Origin: Shinella curvata
GTDB taxonomy: Bacteria; Pseudomonadota; Alphaproteobacteria; Rhizobiales; Rhizobiaceae
Length of the DNA: 64,000 nucleotides
Direction of reading: 5' to 3'
Assembly: GCF_022899935.1 (NCBI RefSeq)
Contig: NZ_JALJCJ010000005.1
Location: 62,001 to 126,000 of the forward strand
Of this stretch, positions 52,633 through 61,183 are shown piece after piece. A model generated the notes under the pieces. It saw only the letters and a program-made list of their open reading frames with translations, did no database searches and had not been told where the DNA came from. The position numbers and the translations under genes are program-made. The first letter of the stretch is position 1. Every line of letters starts with the position of its first letter.

Positions 52633-54081
52633 ATGGGAGAGCACAGCATGACCACACCATTGCAAGGCGATGCCGGCCAACTGGCGGGACTGGGCTACGA
52701 TCAACAACTGAAGCGTGACATCGGACTGTTTTCGGTCTTTTCGATCGGCGTCGCGACCGTCGCACCGGTCGTCGGCCTCTACGCGATCTTCTCGCTCGGC
52801 ATTCAGCTGACAGGACCGGCCTGGATCCTGATGCTGCTTCTGTCGCTCGCGGGGCAGCTCACGGTCGCCTTCGTCTATTCGGAACTGGCGTCAGAATTCC
52901 CCATCGCGGGCGGCCCCTATCACTGGACGACCCGGCTCGCCGGCCGGCGCTACGGCATGTTCACAGGCATTGTCTATGCCCTTGCCGTCACAGCGGCTCT
53001 CGCCACCGTCGCCTATCTCGCAGCTCCGTGGGCCAGCCTTCTGATCACCGGGGCCGAGCCAGAAGGCATGAACCGCGCCCTGATCGCGATGGCTCTGCTG
53101 CTGGCGTCCCTCGTCGTCAACAGCTGCGGCATCCGCTTTGTCGCGGTGCTGGTGAATATCGGCATCGCGGCAGAAGTCATCGGCTCGCTCGGAATCGGCG
53201 TCGTGCTCATCATTTTCTTCCAGAACCAGCCCTTCAGCATCCTCTTCGACACGCTTGGCACGGCACCGACCCTTGCGACATTCCTGACGGCGCTGGCGGT
53301 TTGCGGCTGGGCATTCGTTGGCTTCGATGCCAGTGCCTCCGTTGCCGAGGAAACGGATGGAGCGGGCAACAACATTCCCAAGGCCATCATCGGCGCGACG
53401 GCCGCCGTTGGCACTCTCGTGGTCCTCGTCGCCATTGCGATCACGCTTGCCAGCACCGATCTCCAGTCGATCGTCTCTGGCGGCATTGCCGATCCCGTCA
53501 CGGCGGTCGTTACCGAAAGCCTTGGCGGCTGGTCGGAGCGCCCCTTCTACGCGATCGTGGTCGCCACCTTCCTCGCATGCATCGTCTCGATGCAGGCCTA
53601 TACCGGACGCATCGTTTTCGGCCTCGCCCGCGATGGTATGCTGCCGGGGGCAAACCGTCTTGCCCGGGTGAGCCTGGGCAACAAGGTTCCGGTGGCAGCG
53701 ATGACGCTCGTCACCGTAATGACGGCTCTCGCCCTGCTGCTTGGCCTGAACGACAACGCGATCGGCACCATGATCTCGTTCGGAACGATGGGTCTCTACG
53801 CCACCTTCTTCCTCGTCGTTGCAGCTGCCCTCTATGCCCGCATAACCGGACGCTGGCAGCCGAACGGCGCATTCCGCACCGGCGGCTTCGGTTATGCTGT
53901 CAACATCGTCGCCTTTGTCTGGCTGGCCTTCGAAACGACCAATATTGCCTGGCCGCGGGCCGAACTCGCCCCGCCCGGCGCATCCGATCTTCTCATATGG
54001 GCGCCGCTGATGATTTTCGCGCTCGTCGCGGCCTTCGCAATGATCAGCGCCGCCCGCAAACACCGCAAGGAAGCCGCATGA
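52633..54081 (+). CDS. APC superfamily amino acid permease
   Basis: This is a 482-residue protein with about 12 membrane helices. The APC opening is GLYAIFSLGIQLTGPAW after the cytoplasmic FSVFSIGVATVAPVV, with later VAEETDGAGNNIPKAI (helix 6 region). It imports amino acids, amines or similar compounds. AGGGAG lies 6 nt before the ATG at 52633; a start at 52648 is also possible. The next gene overlaps it (ATGA), so the small membrane protein may act with it. Confidence 0.9.
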   Translation: MGEHSMTTPLQGDAGQLAGLGYDQQLKRDIGLFSVFSIGVATVAPVVGLYAIFSLGIQLTGPAWILMLLLSLAGQLTVAFVYSELASEFPIAGGPYHWTTRLAGRRYGMFTGIVYALAVTAALATVAYLAAPWASLLITGAEPEGMNRALIAMALLLASLVVNSCGIRFVAVLVNIGIAAEVIGSLGIGVVLIIFFQNQPFSILFDTLGTAPTLATFLTALAVCGWAFVGFDASASVAEETDGAGNNIPKAIIGATAAVGTLVVLVAIAITLASTDLQSIVSGGIADPVTAVVTESLGGWSERPFYAIVVATFLACIVSMQAYTGRIVFGLARDGMLPGANRLARVSLGNKVPVAAMTLVTVMTALALLLGLNDNAIGTMISFGTMGLYATFFLVVAAALYARITGRWQPNGAFRTGGFGYAVNIVAFVWLAFETTNIAWPRAELAPPGASDLLIWAPLMIFALVAAFAMISAARKHRKEAA

Positions 54082-54455
54082 TTTTCCTGACCCAGGCCGG
54101 ACTCGTCCTTCTTTCAATCGGCGGCCTCTCCGGCATGCTGCTTTACATGGCGCTCGACAAGCCCAAAGGGTGGCTCGCCATCAAGCAGATCGCGCGGCTT
54201 CGGCAGGGCCACGTCGATGCGCTCGTCATCGGTACCATCCTGCTGGCGCTCGGCTCTTTCACCGCACTCCCCACGGCGATCGGCTGGACGCTCGTCGTCA
54301 GCGGCTACTACACGGCGCTCGCCACAGGTGCGCTAGCCTGGTGGCCGGACTGGCCGACGCACACGCGGCTCGCCTGGTGGCTGGATTTCGGCTCGCTTTC
54401 AAGCTTCGCGCTCGGCCTGACCGCCGCCGCCGTCTCGTCTTTCGTTATCGCCTGA
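54078..54455 (+). CDS. Small multi-pass membrane protein (125 aa)
   Basis: This is a 125-residue protein with about four hydrophobic helices (for example SIGGLSGMLLYMAL, IGTILLALGSFTALPTAIG and SSFALGLTAAAVSSFVIA). It starts within the permease stop codon (ATGA) and ends 7 bp before the nitrilase gene, so it belongs to the operon. I do not recognise the family; an accessory subunit for uptake is possible. Confidence 0.75.
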   Translation: MIFLTQAGLVLLSIGGLSGMLLYMALDKPKGWLAIKQIARLRQGHVDALVIGTILLALGSFTALPTAIGWTLVVSGYYTALATGALAWWPDWPTHTRLAWWLDFGSLSSFALGLTAAAVSSFVIA

Positions 54456-54462
54456 GGTTCCC

Positions 54463-55383
54463 ATGACAAGACTTCACATCATACAAGATACGCCGCCGCT
54501 GCTCGATCTGGAGGCGGGTATCGCCATGGCCGAGCAGGCCATTCGCGCCGCAGGCGACGATCGTGCCGACCTCATCGTCTTTCCCGAGACCTGGCTCGGC
54601 GGGTATCCCGCCTGGGTTTTCGGCATGGCCGGGTGGGACAGTGCGGAAGCCCGCAACTGGTTCGGCAGGCTGGTGGAAGCCAGCCTCGTGCTCGATAGCC
54701 TTGAGGCCCAACGGCTTTGCACGGCAGCGCGCGAGGCGGGCATCACCGTGGTCATGGGTATCAATGAGCGGGCACGGCCGTCATCGGCCATCCTGTTCAA
54801 CAGCCTCGTCACCATCGGACCTGACGGCGGCATCCTCAACGTGCACCGCAAGCTGCTGCCGACGCATACCGAAAGGATTGTCTGGGCGCCGGGCGACGCG
54901 GCCGGTCTCGTCGCCGTACCGACGCCGGCAGGCCGTCTTGGCGGACTTGTCTGCTGGGAGCATTGGCACCCCCTCGCCCGGCAGGCGCTGCACGCCGCCG
55001 ACGAGCAGATCCACATCGCTGTCTGGCCCGATATGCCGGCTGCTCATCAACTCGCCTGCCGCTCCTACGCCTTCGAGGGGCGTTGCTTCGTCGTCAGCGC
55101 CGGCACCTATCTCCCCGTCGACCGGGTTCCCGAACAACTTCGGGGCGCCTTCGTCATCGGGCTCGGTGGGCAGGACGGGCTGCAGGGCGGTTCGGGGGTC
55201 GTCGGACCGGACGGTGAATATATCGTCGGTCCCGTCTTCAGCGGGGAAACGGTCGTGGCGACGATTGATCTTGCAGACACGATCCGCTTTAAACACGATC
55301 TCGATGTCGTCGGTCACTATGACCGCAGGGACGTCTTCAATCTGACCGTCAATCGGCGGCGTGAGATTGGAGACGACTTTTAA
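54463..55383 (+). CDS. Nitrilase (carbon-nitrogen hydrolase family)
   Basis: This is a 306-residue enzyme. The catalytic triad is visible: Glu42 (FPETWLGG), Lys130 (VHRKLLPTHTER) and Cys164 (GGLVCWEHW). The CWEHW sequence is typical of true nitrilases, which turn nitriles into carboxylic acids and ammonia. With the permease and a TetR regulator it forms a nitrile uptake and use operon. The exact nitrile is unknown. Confidence 0.92.
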   Translation: MTRLHIIQDTPPLLDLEAGIAMAEQAIRAAGDDRADLIVFPETWLGGYPAWVFGMAGWDSAEARNWFGRLVEASLVLDSLEAQRLCTAAREAGITVVMGINERARPSSAILFNSLVTIGPDGGILNVHRKLLPTHTERIVWAPGDAAGLVAVPTPAGRLGGLVCWEHWHPLARQALHAADEQIHIAVWPDMPAAHQLACRSYAFEGRCFVVSAGTYLPVDRVPEQLRGAFVIGLGGQDGLQGGSGVVGPDGEYIVGPVFSGETVVATIDLADTIRFKHDLDVVGHYDRRDVFNLTVNRRREIGDDF

Positions 55384-55398
55384 CGCAGGAGAAGCCTC

Positions 55399-55971
55399 AT
55401 GGAAGCCGCCGACACCAGACAGGAAATCCTGATCCAGGCGTCGAGGCTGTTCAAAAGGCTCGGCTACCGCGCCACGACGACGCGCGAGATCGCGAAGGCT
55501 GTGAATATCAAGCAGCCTTCGCTCTTCCACCACTTTCCCAACAAGAAGGCGATCGTGGAGGAGATCTTCTCCCTCAGCCTCAACGAGGCGGCCGTCCGCA
55601 TCGAGAACGCGTGCCGCACAGCGGGGCCGGCCTCCGAGCGGCTGCATCAGTATCTTGTCTGGGATCTGTCGACGCTGCATCGCATGCCGATCGCCATGTC
55701 CGCGATCTATACCGGCGACGCACTGAAATCGCCGGAACTGGCCGAACTCGCCGAAAAGCTCAAAACATTCTACCGCTCGCTCGAGGACCTGATTTCACAG
55801 GGAATACGCAGCGGCGAATTCGTCGATATCGACCCTTCCCTCGGCCGCTTGATGGTCGCGAGCATTACGATCGCTCATCTCGAATATGCAGAAGAGGCGA
55901 CGATCGAGGATCCCGACCGGCTGGCGCGTGAGGGCGCAGACTTCGTGCTTCGGGCCTTTCGCAAGACTTGA
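55399..55971 (+). CDS. TetR family transcriptional regulator of the nitrilase operon
   Basis: This is a 190-residue protein with an N-terminal TetR HTH (TTTREIAKAVNIKQPSLFHHF, in pieces) and a helical ligand-binding domain. It lies 15 bp after the nitrilase gene, as the last gene of the operon; feedback via the palindrome at 52607 is likely. It ends one base before the convergent MFS gene. Confidence 0.92.
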   Translation: MEAADTRQEILIQASRLFKRLGYRATTTREIAKAVNIKQPSLFHHFPNKKAIVEEIFSLSLNEAAVRIENACRTAGPASERLHQYLVWDLSTLHRMPIAMSAIYTGDALKSPELAELAEKLKTFYRSLEDLISQGIRSGEFVDIDPSLGRLMVASITIAHLEYAEEATIEDPDRLAREGADFVLRAFRKT

Positions 55972-55972
55972 C

Positions 55973-57493
55973 CTAGTCGTGGGCCGCTTCCTTGTCGCGA
56001 TAGCTGGCCAGCATGAAGAAGACCAAAACGGCGAGAACGCCGATCAAGCCGGCGGCGGTCGACAGCAATACCGAGTGGGTCGAACTGAACGCGTCTTTCC
56101 CGGCTTCGATCAACGGCGCCCCCTGTTCCATGCCAAGCCGACGGGCGACGAGATAGGTATCGCCAATCGAGCGGGTGGCCTCCCCGGCCTCTTCCAAGGT
56201 CAGGCCTTCGGGGATTGCGATGGCATGACGATACGCTGCCGACATGAAGACGCCGAACAGAGAGATCCCCAGGCCTGTACCGAGTTCATAGCTCGTTGCC
56301 TCGAGCGAGCCCGCCGCACCGCCCTTGCTGGCTTCCACCGAGCCCATGATCGCGATGGACGATGCGGTAAGGCCGATGCTGAGCATCAAGCCCAACACAG
56401 CAAGCAACACCGGAACGCTCACGCCCGGGTCATGAAAATCGCTTGTGGCAAGAAAACCGAGCGCGGCTGCCGATACGAGCAGCGACAGGCTGGCCACGAG
56501 GCGCAAGCCAAAGAGGTTCGACAAATACCCCGCGACGGGCCCGCCCACCGCCGCAGCCGCCATGATGGGAATCATGAAGACCCCCGCCTGAAACGGTGTC
56601 TTGTCCAGAACATATTGCAGTTCCTGCGCCAGCGTCAGTTCGACCCCGGCCAGCGCCCCGCTCGCAACGACTGCGATGATCATTCCCGCTGCAATAGCGG
56701 GATGCGTGAAAAGCGATAGATCAAGCATCGGCTCGCGGGCGTGCAACTGCTTGCGCGCAAAGACCGTCAGCATCGCCAGTCCGAAGACGAGGACAAGGAA
56801 AACGACGGCAAGCGGTTGCTTGGCTCCCACTCCGGCCTTGAGACTGTAAACAACGGAAATCATGCCGACGATCAGGAGGAGTGCCTGGCCGATCGCCCAT
56901 TTTCCCGGGCTTGTAACCTCGACACGCGGCAAAAGAAGAAAGCACGCGGGAGCAACGACCAGCATCACGGGCACGTTGATCAGGAAGACGGATCCCCACC
57001 AGAAATGTTCGAGCAGGCCGCCTCCGATCAACGGGCCGACGGCAGCGCCCGCCGCACCGACGGTACCCCAGAGGCCCAGCGCCATGGCGCGCTCGCCTTC
57101 ATCCTCGAAGGCGCGGCGGATGATGCCGAGAACGCAAGGCATGATCATCGATCCGCCCAGCGCCAGCAGCATGCGTGCCGCGATCAGCATTGGTGCGTTC
57201 GGCGCGAAGGCGGCAAGCGCGGATGCCGCGCCGAACACAACAAGGCCTATCAACAGAATGCGACGCTGACCGACCCGGTCAGCCAGCGTGCCCATCGGCA
57301 CGAGAAGGCCCGCCATCAGCAGCGGATAGATATCGATGATCCACAGAACCTCGGTGCTTGAAGCACCCAATGCCTGGGTCAACGTGGGCACGGCGACATG
57401 CAGGATCGTCATGTCCAGCACGACCGGCAGGAAGGCAAGCATAACGGCTATCAAAACCAGCCAGCGTCTCGGATCGGCGTGGGTAACGAACAT
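55973..57493 (-). CDS. MFS transporter, DHA2 (14-helix) drug exporter type
   Basis: This is a 506-residue membrane protein with 14 predicted helices. Motifs include MAGLLVPMGTLADRVGQRRIL (motif A, in pieces) and GPLIGGGLLEHFWWGSVFLINVP, the EmrB/QacA C-type signature. It probably exports hydrophobic or cationic toxicants by proton antiport. AGGTGAACC precedes the ATG. It is divergent from the TetR gene at 57579, with a palindrome in between. Confidence 0.9.
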   Translation of the reverse strand: MFVTHADPRRWLVLIAVMLAFLPVVLDMTILHVAVPTLTQALGASSTEVLWIIDIYPLLMAGLLVPMGTLADRVGQRRILLIGLVVFGAASALAAFAPNAPMLIAARMLLALGGSMIMPCVLGIIRRAFEDEGERAMALGLWGTVGAAGAAVGPLIGGGLLEHFWWGSVFLINVPVMLVVAPACFLLLPRVEVTSPGKWAIGQALLLIVGMISVVYSLKAGVGAKQPLAVVFLVLVFGLAMLTVFARKQLHAREPMLDLSLFTHPAIAAGMIIAVVASGALAGVELTLAQELQYVLDKTPFQAGVFMIPIMAAAAVGGPVAGYLSNLFGLRLVASLSLLVSAAALGFLATSDFHDPGVSVPVLLAVLGLMLSIGLTASSIAIMGSVEASKGGAAGSLEATSYELGTGLGISLFGVFMSAAYRHAIAIPEGLTLEEAGEATRSIGDTYLVARRLGMEQGAPLIEAGKDAFSSTHSVLLSTAAGLIGVLAVLVFFMLASYRDKEAAHD

Positions 57494-57531
57494 GGTTCAC
57501 CTGAAATACGTTGCCGGCATCGATATAAATA

Positions 57532-57541
57532 CATACGTATG
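57532..57541. promoter_or_regulatory. Palindrome between the MFS and TetR genes
   Basis: CATACGTATG is a perfect 10-bp palindrome in the centre of the short AT-rich divergent gap, with symmetric-looking flanks (ATACATACGTATGGAT). It is a plausible operator for the adjacent TetR protein. Confidence 0.5.
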
Positions 57542-57578
57542 GATTTCAACATGAAAATCCTATGTGATCGGATGGAAA

Positions 57579-58127
57579 ATGGGCCGGAAACCGACAATCA
57601 CTCGCCAGCAACTGCTGGATCTCGCCGAAGAGATCGTCCGCACCGAAGGCGCCAAGGCACTGACGATCGACGCCTTGGCCCGTGCCGCCGGGATATCGAA
57701 AGGCGGCGTGCAGTATTCCTTTGCATCGAAGGATGATCTGGTGCGCGCATTGATCGAGCGGTGGACCAGCCAGTTCGACGCCATGCTGATTACGGACGAG
57801 ACATCGAGCCCGGCCGATCTGATCCGAAGCTACATCCGCGCGATGCGCGCCTCCCAGCCAGCGATGAACGCCAAGATGGCAGGCCTCATGAGCACCTATC
57901 TCCAGGACCCCGACAATATGCGGGAGACGCGCCAGTGGTATCGAGGGATCTTCGAGCGGCTCGGGGAAGCGTCAGCGGAAGCACAGACCGCAAGGGTGGC
58001 ATTTCTCGCAGTCGAAGGATTGTTTCTCCTGCGCATTGTCGGCATCGATGAGGATGGCACCTGGGCCGGGTTTCTGGACGATATCGAAGCCGTACTGGAA
58101 AGGCTATTGGACGTTAGACGCCAATGA
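57579..58127 (+). CDS. TetR/AcrR family transcriptional regulator
   Basis: This is a 182-residue protein. The HTH is LTIDALARAAGISKGGVQYSF (in pieces), typical of the AcrR branch, followed by a helical ligand pocket. ATG at 57579 is chosen as the usual family start (MGRKPTITRQQLLD); a GTG at 57564 also lies in frame. It is divergent from the MFS exporter, so it should repress it until a toxic substrate binds. Confidence 0.9.
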   Translation: MGRKPTITRQQLLDLAEEIVRTEGAKALTIDALARAAGISKGGVQYSFASKDDLVRALIERWTSQFDAMLITDETSSPADLIRSYIRAMRASQPAMNAKMAGLMSTYLQDPDNMRETRQWYRGIFERLGEASAEAQTARVAFLAVEGLFLLRIVGIDEDGTWAGFLDDIEAVLERLLDVRRQ

Positions 58128-58186
58128 CCGGGCCTGCCACAATGGGCAGAGCAGGCACTTGGTTCGCCTCGGGGGCTGTGAAGCGA

Positions 58187-59269
58187 CTATCCCGTTGCGA
58201 CCAACGGAATAGCGGACGCACCCCATTCGGAAGCTCTGTAGCCGGGCGCATCGTCCTCCGCCATCGAAGTATCCGAGCAACGATCGAGGACATCACACCA
58301 TTTCGCTATCAGATCGAGATAGGAGCCGCCGCCGAAACGCTTTGCGAGACGGTATTGCTGGCGCAGTGTAATGCGCACCGTCGCCCGGCTGAAGCGGTCT
58401 GAGTGCGCCAGGAACTGTTCGGGTTCGATTTTCCGCGCGAGGCCGTCCAGGACCGCAGCGCGCAAAGTCGGCAGGTCACGGCGCGCAAAGCGTTCGAAGA
58501 GTTCCTGAAAACGCGCATGGGCGTCGATGTCGAATTCGAGGTCACGTCCTGTGCTGTCCAGTACCGGATTTGCAGGATGGAAATAACCAACAGGAATGTG
58601 GTGGCGAGGGACTGGAATGTTCGCCGAATGTATATGCCGGGATTTCAGCAAGTGCGGGAGGAGATGGCTATGCGGCCCTCGAGGAGAAACACCTCCCGTG
58701 TCCGGTCCGCCGATCTTCTGGAAGACTTCGATGCGACCTATACGCGTCAGCGCGACGCGATGCGGATGGGTGGCGATTATCGCTGCACCAACGGGGTTGC
58801 CGGGATCGAAGAGGCTGCGGCCGGTATTGGCCCGCAAGACTGCGAGCAAATCCGGATCCCTGGTGCGGATACAGAAATCGCACTGAGGCAGGTCAAGACC
58901 GATATCGAACAGGACGCCTCCCCTGTCTCCGGGGCGGACAGCGTGTTCATCGGGTCCAAGTTCGGTCAGGGTCTTCCGCCCAGCCATCCCCGCATGGTTC
59001 TGCGGCAGGCAAAGGGCAAGTCCGTGGCCCCAGCGGTGGGGTTTTGGACTGAGGGTTTCGTAGGCAACAGGAATGCTTTGCCCTATCGTCTCAACGTGCA
59101 GTCGGATTGCGCCGCGGGGCGTTGCGCGGGCAAACATCGCCAATGCGTCGACCTCGAGAAACTCGCCTTTATCCTGATGGAATTCGGCGATGGCACCGAA
59201 GGAGCCCATGCTCCATCGCGTCCTGTGGTCGATCAGGTGATCTCTCAACACATCCCGGATTTCTGACAC
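58187..59269 (-). CDS. Hypothetical protein (360 aa), unrecognised
   Basis: This is a 360-residue soluble protein without signal peptide or membrane segment. GTG at 59269 has AAGGA 8 nt upstream and is the likely start. It is rich in His and Pro (SPRGPHSHLLPHLLKS region, VPRHHIPVGYFHP), and its last 110 residues look helical. It lies 64 bp after the formaldehyde-dehydrogenase-like gene on the same strand, so both are probably in one transcript. I do not recognise the family. Confidence 0.7.
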   Translation of the reverse strand: MSEIRDVLRDHLIDHRTRWSMGSFGAIAEFHQDKGEFLEVDALAMFARATPRGAIRLHVETIGQSIPVAYETLSPKPHRWGHGLALCLPQNHAGMAGRKTLTELGPDEHAVRPGDRGGVLFDIGLDLPQCDFCIRTRDPDLLAVLRANTGRSLFDPGNPVGAAIIATHPHRVALTRIGRIEVFQKIGGPDTGGVSPRGPHSHLLPHLLKSRHIHSANIPVPRHHIPVGYFHPANPVLDSTGRDLEFDIDAHARFQELFERFARRDLPTLRAAVLDGLARKIEPEQFLAHSDRFSRATVRITLRQQYRLAKRFGGGSYLDLIAKWCDVLDRCSDTSMAEDDAPGYRASEWGASAIPLVATG

Positions 59270-59333
59270 GGTCGTTTTCCTTCTGCATGATGGAGGGGTC
59301 GCCGGCCGCGAGACGCCCGGCGACCATGGTCTG

Positions 59334-60524
59334 TCAGGCGGCTTTCAGCAGGTCGCCATGCGGATCGAGCACGAACTTCATCGCCGCGCCCTGGTCGAAG
59401 CTCTCGTAGCCCTGGACGGCATCATCCAGTGCGATAACCTTCGCATTGACGATATCTGCGATCGGCAGACGGTCGTGCAGGATGGCCTGCATGAGCTGGC
59501 GGTTATACTTCAGCACAGGCGTCTGGCCGGTGTGGAAGGACTGCGCTTTCGCCCAGCCGAGACCGAAGCGCAGCGACAGGCTGCCCTGCTTGGCCGCGCT
59601 GTCAACCGCACCCGGATCCTCGGTGACATAGAGACCGGGAATGCCGATCGAGCCAGCAGCCCGCGTGATCTCCATCATCTGGTTGAGAACGATGGCCGGC
59701 TGCTCGCCACCCGCATGGCCCCGCGCCTCGAAGCCGACAGCATCGATGGCACTGTCCACTTCGTTCGTGCCAACGATCTGCGCTATCATGTCGCCCAGCC
59801 GATCGCTGGCGGAAAGGTCGATCGGCTCGAAGCCCACCCTTGCGGCATGCGCCAGACGTTCCTTGTTGAAATCCCCGATCATCACGACGGCGGCGCCGAG
59901 GATACGGGCGGAAGCGGCGGCCGCGAGACCGACCGGGCCGGCACCGGCGACATAGACGGTGGAACCGACGCCGACGCCCGCGCGCACCGCGCCATGGAAA
60001 CCCGTAGGCAGGATGTCCGAGAGCATGGTGAGATCGCGGATCTTCGACATGGCCTTGTCGCGATCCGGGATCTTGAGAAGGTTGAAGTCGGCATAGGGGA
60101 TCGTCACGTAACGCGCTTGCCCGCCGATCCAGCCGCCCATGTCGACATAGCCATAAGCACCGCCGGCGCGCGACGGGTTCACCGTCAGGCAGACGCCGGT
60201 ATCCTGCGATTTGCAGCAACGGCAGCGACCGCAAGCGACATTGAAGGGCACGGAGACGATGTCGCCGATCTCGAGCATCTCGACATCGATGCCTTTTTCG
60301 ATGACCTCGCCGGTGATCTCGTGGCCGAGGACAAGGCCCGGCATCGCCGTGGTGCGGCCGCGCACCATGTGCTGATCCGAACCGCAGATATTGGTGGAAA
60401 TCACCTTGAGAATGACGCCGTGTTCGATGCGGCGGCCATCCGGCGCTTCCAGTTTCGGATCGTCGATATCCCGCACTTCGACCTTGCCCGGCCGCATGTA
60501 GACGACGCCTCTGTTCCTGCTCAT
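59334..60524 (-). CDS. fdhA: Zinc-dependent dehydrogenase, glutathione-independent formaldehyde dehydrogenase-like
   Basis: This is a 396-residue medium-chain dehydrogenase of the FdhA type: catalytic Cys and Asp (NICGSDQHMVRGRT), His-Glu (GHEITGEV), structural-zinc cysteines CGRCRCCKSQDTGVC and the nucleotide-binding GAGPVGLAAA. Length and the KVEVRDIDDPKLE start match P. putida-type FdhA, which oxidises formaldehyde or other aldehydes with NAD. AGGAGG lies 9 nt before the ATG at 60524. A cobalamin riboswitch stands about 200 nt upstream in the leader. Confidence 0.88.
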   Translation of the reverse strand: MSRNRGVVYMRPGKVEVRDIDDPKLEAPDGRRIEHGVILKVISTNICGSDQHMVRGRTTAMPGLVLGHEITGEVIEKGIDVEMLEIGDIVSVPFNVACGRCRCCKSQDTGVCLTVNPSRAGGAYGYVDMGGWIGGQARYVTIPYADFNLLKIPDRDKAMSKIRDLTMLSDILPTGFHGAVRAGVGVGSTVYVAGAGPVGLAAAASARILGAAVVMIGDFNKERLAHAARVGFEPIDLSASDRLGDMIAQIVGTNEVDSAIDAVGFEARGHAGGEQPAIVLNQMMEITRAAGSIGIPGLYVTEDPGAVDSAAKQGSLSLRFGLGWAKAQSFHTGQTPVLKYNRQLMQAILHDRLPIADIVNAKVIALDDAVQGYESFDQGAAMKFVLDPHGDLLKAA

Positions 60525-60550
60525 GCTCTCTATCCTCCTGAATTGATGCC

Positions 60551-60573
60551 GCCCTGCCCGCTCCTCCGCGGGC
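60551..60573 (-). other. Hairpin near the fdhA ribosome site
   Basis: CCTGCCCGC pairs with GCGGGCAGG around a loop which on the mRNA reads GGAGGA, itself like a Shine-Dalgarno. It sits 27 nt before the ATG. It could be part of an expression platform of the upstream riboswitch; no terminator is seen. Confidence 0.35.
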
Positions 60574-60723
60574 AGGATCATGGTCAAAATGCAAACGCGG
60601 AACGCCGGGCGGCCCGCGAAAACGTCTCTCGACGAAGGATGGAAAAGAGGATGGAACGGAGCGATCACGAGGGAACGCCGTTCGCCTCTCGATCGCCCAC
60701 CGCAATCGGCCGAGTCATGGATT

Positions 60724-60893
60724 CAAGGCTGGTTTCCGGGCTTCGGAACTGTCCTGAAGGACCCTCTCGACACCTTCCCAGCCTTGCGGCCAGTGGCATT
60801 CGCCGAGATTTCGTTCCGTTACCGTTGCGGGGGCAGCGCCGGCTTTTGACCGGCTTCCCAATTATCCATCCCGACGATGTCGCGATGGCACCC
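60724..60893 (-). promoter_or_regulatory. Cobalamin riboswitch in the leader of the fdhA-like gene
   Basis: On the minus strand the class consensus is followed in order: GGTGCC stem, GATGGATAATTGGGAAGCC (containing AAxxGGGAA), CTGCCCCCGCAACGGTAA, TGCCACTGG, GCTGGGAAGG and the B12-box-like CCCGGAAACCAGCC (60727-60741). The order and spacing fit RF00174. The next gene downstream on that strand is the fdhA-like gene, not a B12 synthesis or transport gene. Binding of a cobalamin would repress expression. Confidence 0.85.
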
Positions 60894-60930
60894 TGAACGC
60901 TTCAAGCATTCCACCAACCGGGCGCAATGA

Positions 60931-61179
60931 CCTTCGAGATTACGACATTCCCGGTGTTTACGGCGACACAGGAACGATCGGAATTCCAGCCTCGTCCTCG
61001 GTGGCGACCGCCTTGCCGATGACACGGACGAGCCGGAGCCGGACAGGAAGTTGTGGTTTTCGTCGGCATTCGGCGCGCGCGAAGAGGATCGAAGCGACCT
61101 ATTTCCTGAGTGGGCCGCAGCGATGAAGCAGTTCGACGATGCCGGGATTGCTCCCGGCATCGCTGCTTTCTCGCTCTAG
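60931..61179 (+). pseudogene. Possible gene remnant (C-terminal fragment)
   Basis: This frame is open for about 82 codons to a TAG at 61177. The latter half reads like real protein (LWFSSAFGAREEDRSD, then FPEWAAAMKQFDDAGIAP) with typical codon use. It has no usable start codon and is preceded by a stop. It overlaps the terminator hairpin. It may be the tail of a lost gene; evidence is weak. Confidence 0.3.
61137..61162 (-). terminator. Hairpin downstream of metE
   Basis: A perfect 11-bp stem (CGATGCCGGGA/TCCCGGCATCG, 4-nt loop) lies 22 bp after the metE stop. It lacks a clear U-tract, so the terminator call is moderate. Confidence 0.55.
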
Positions 61180-61183
61180 CGGG

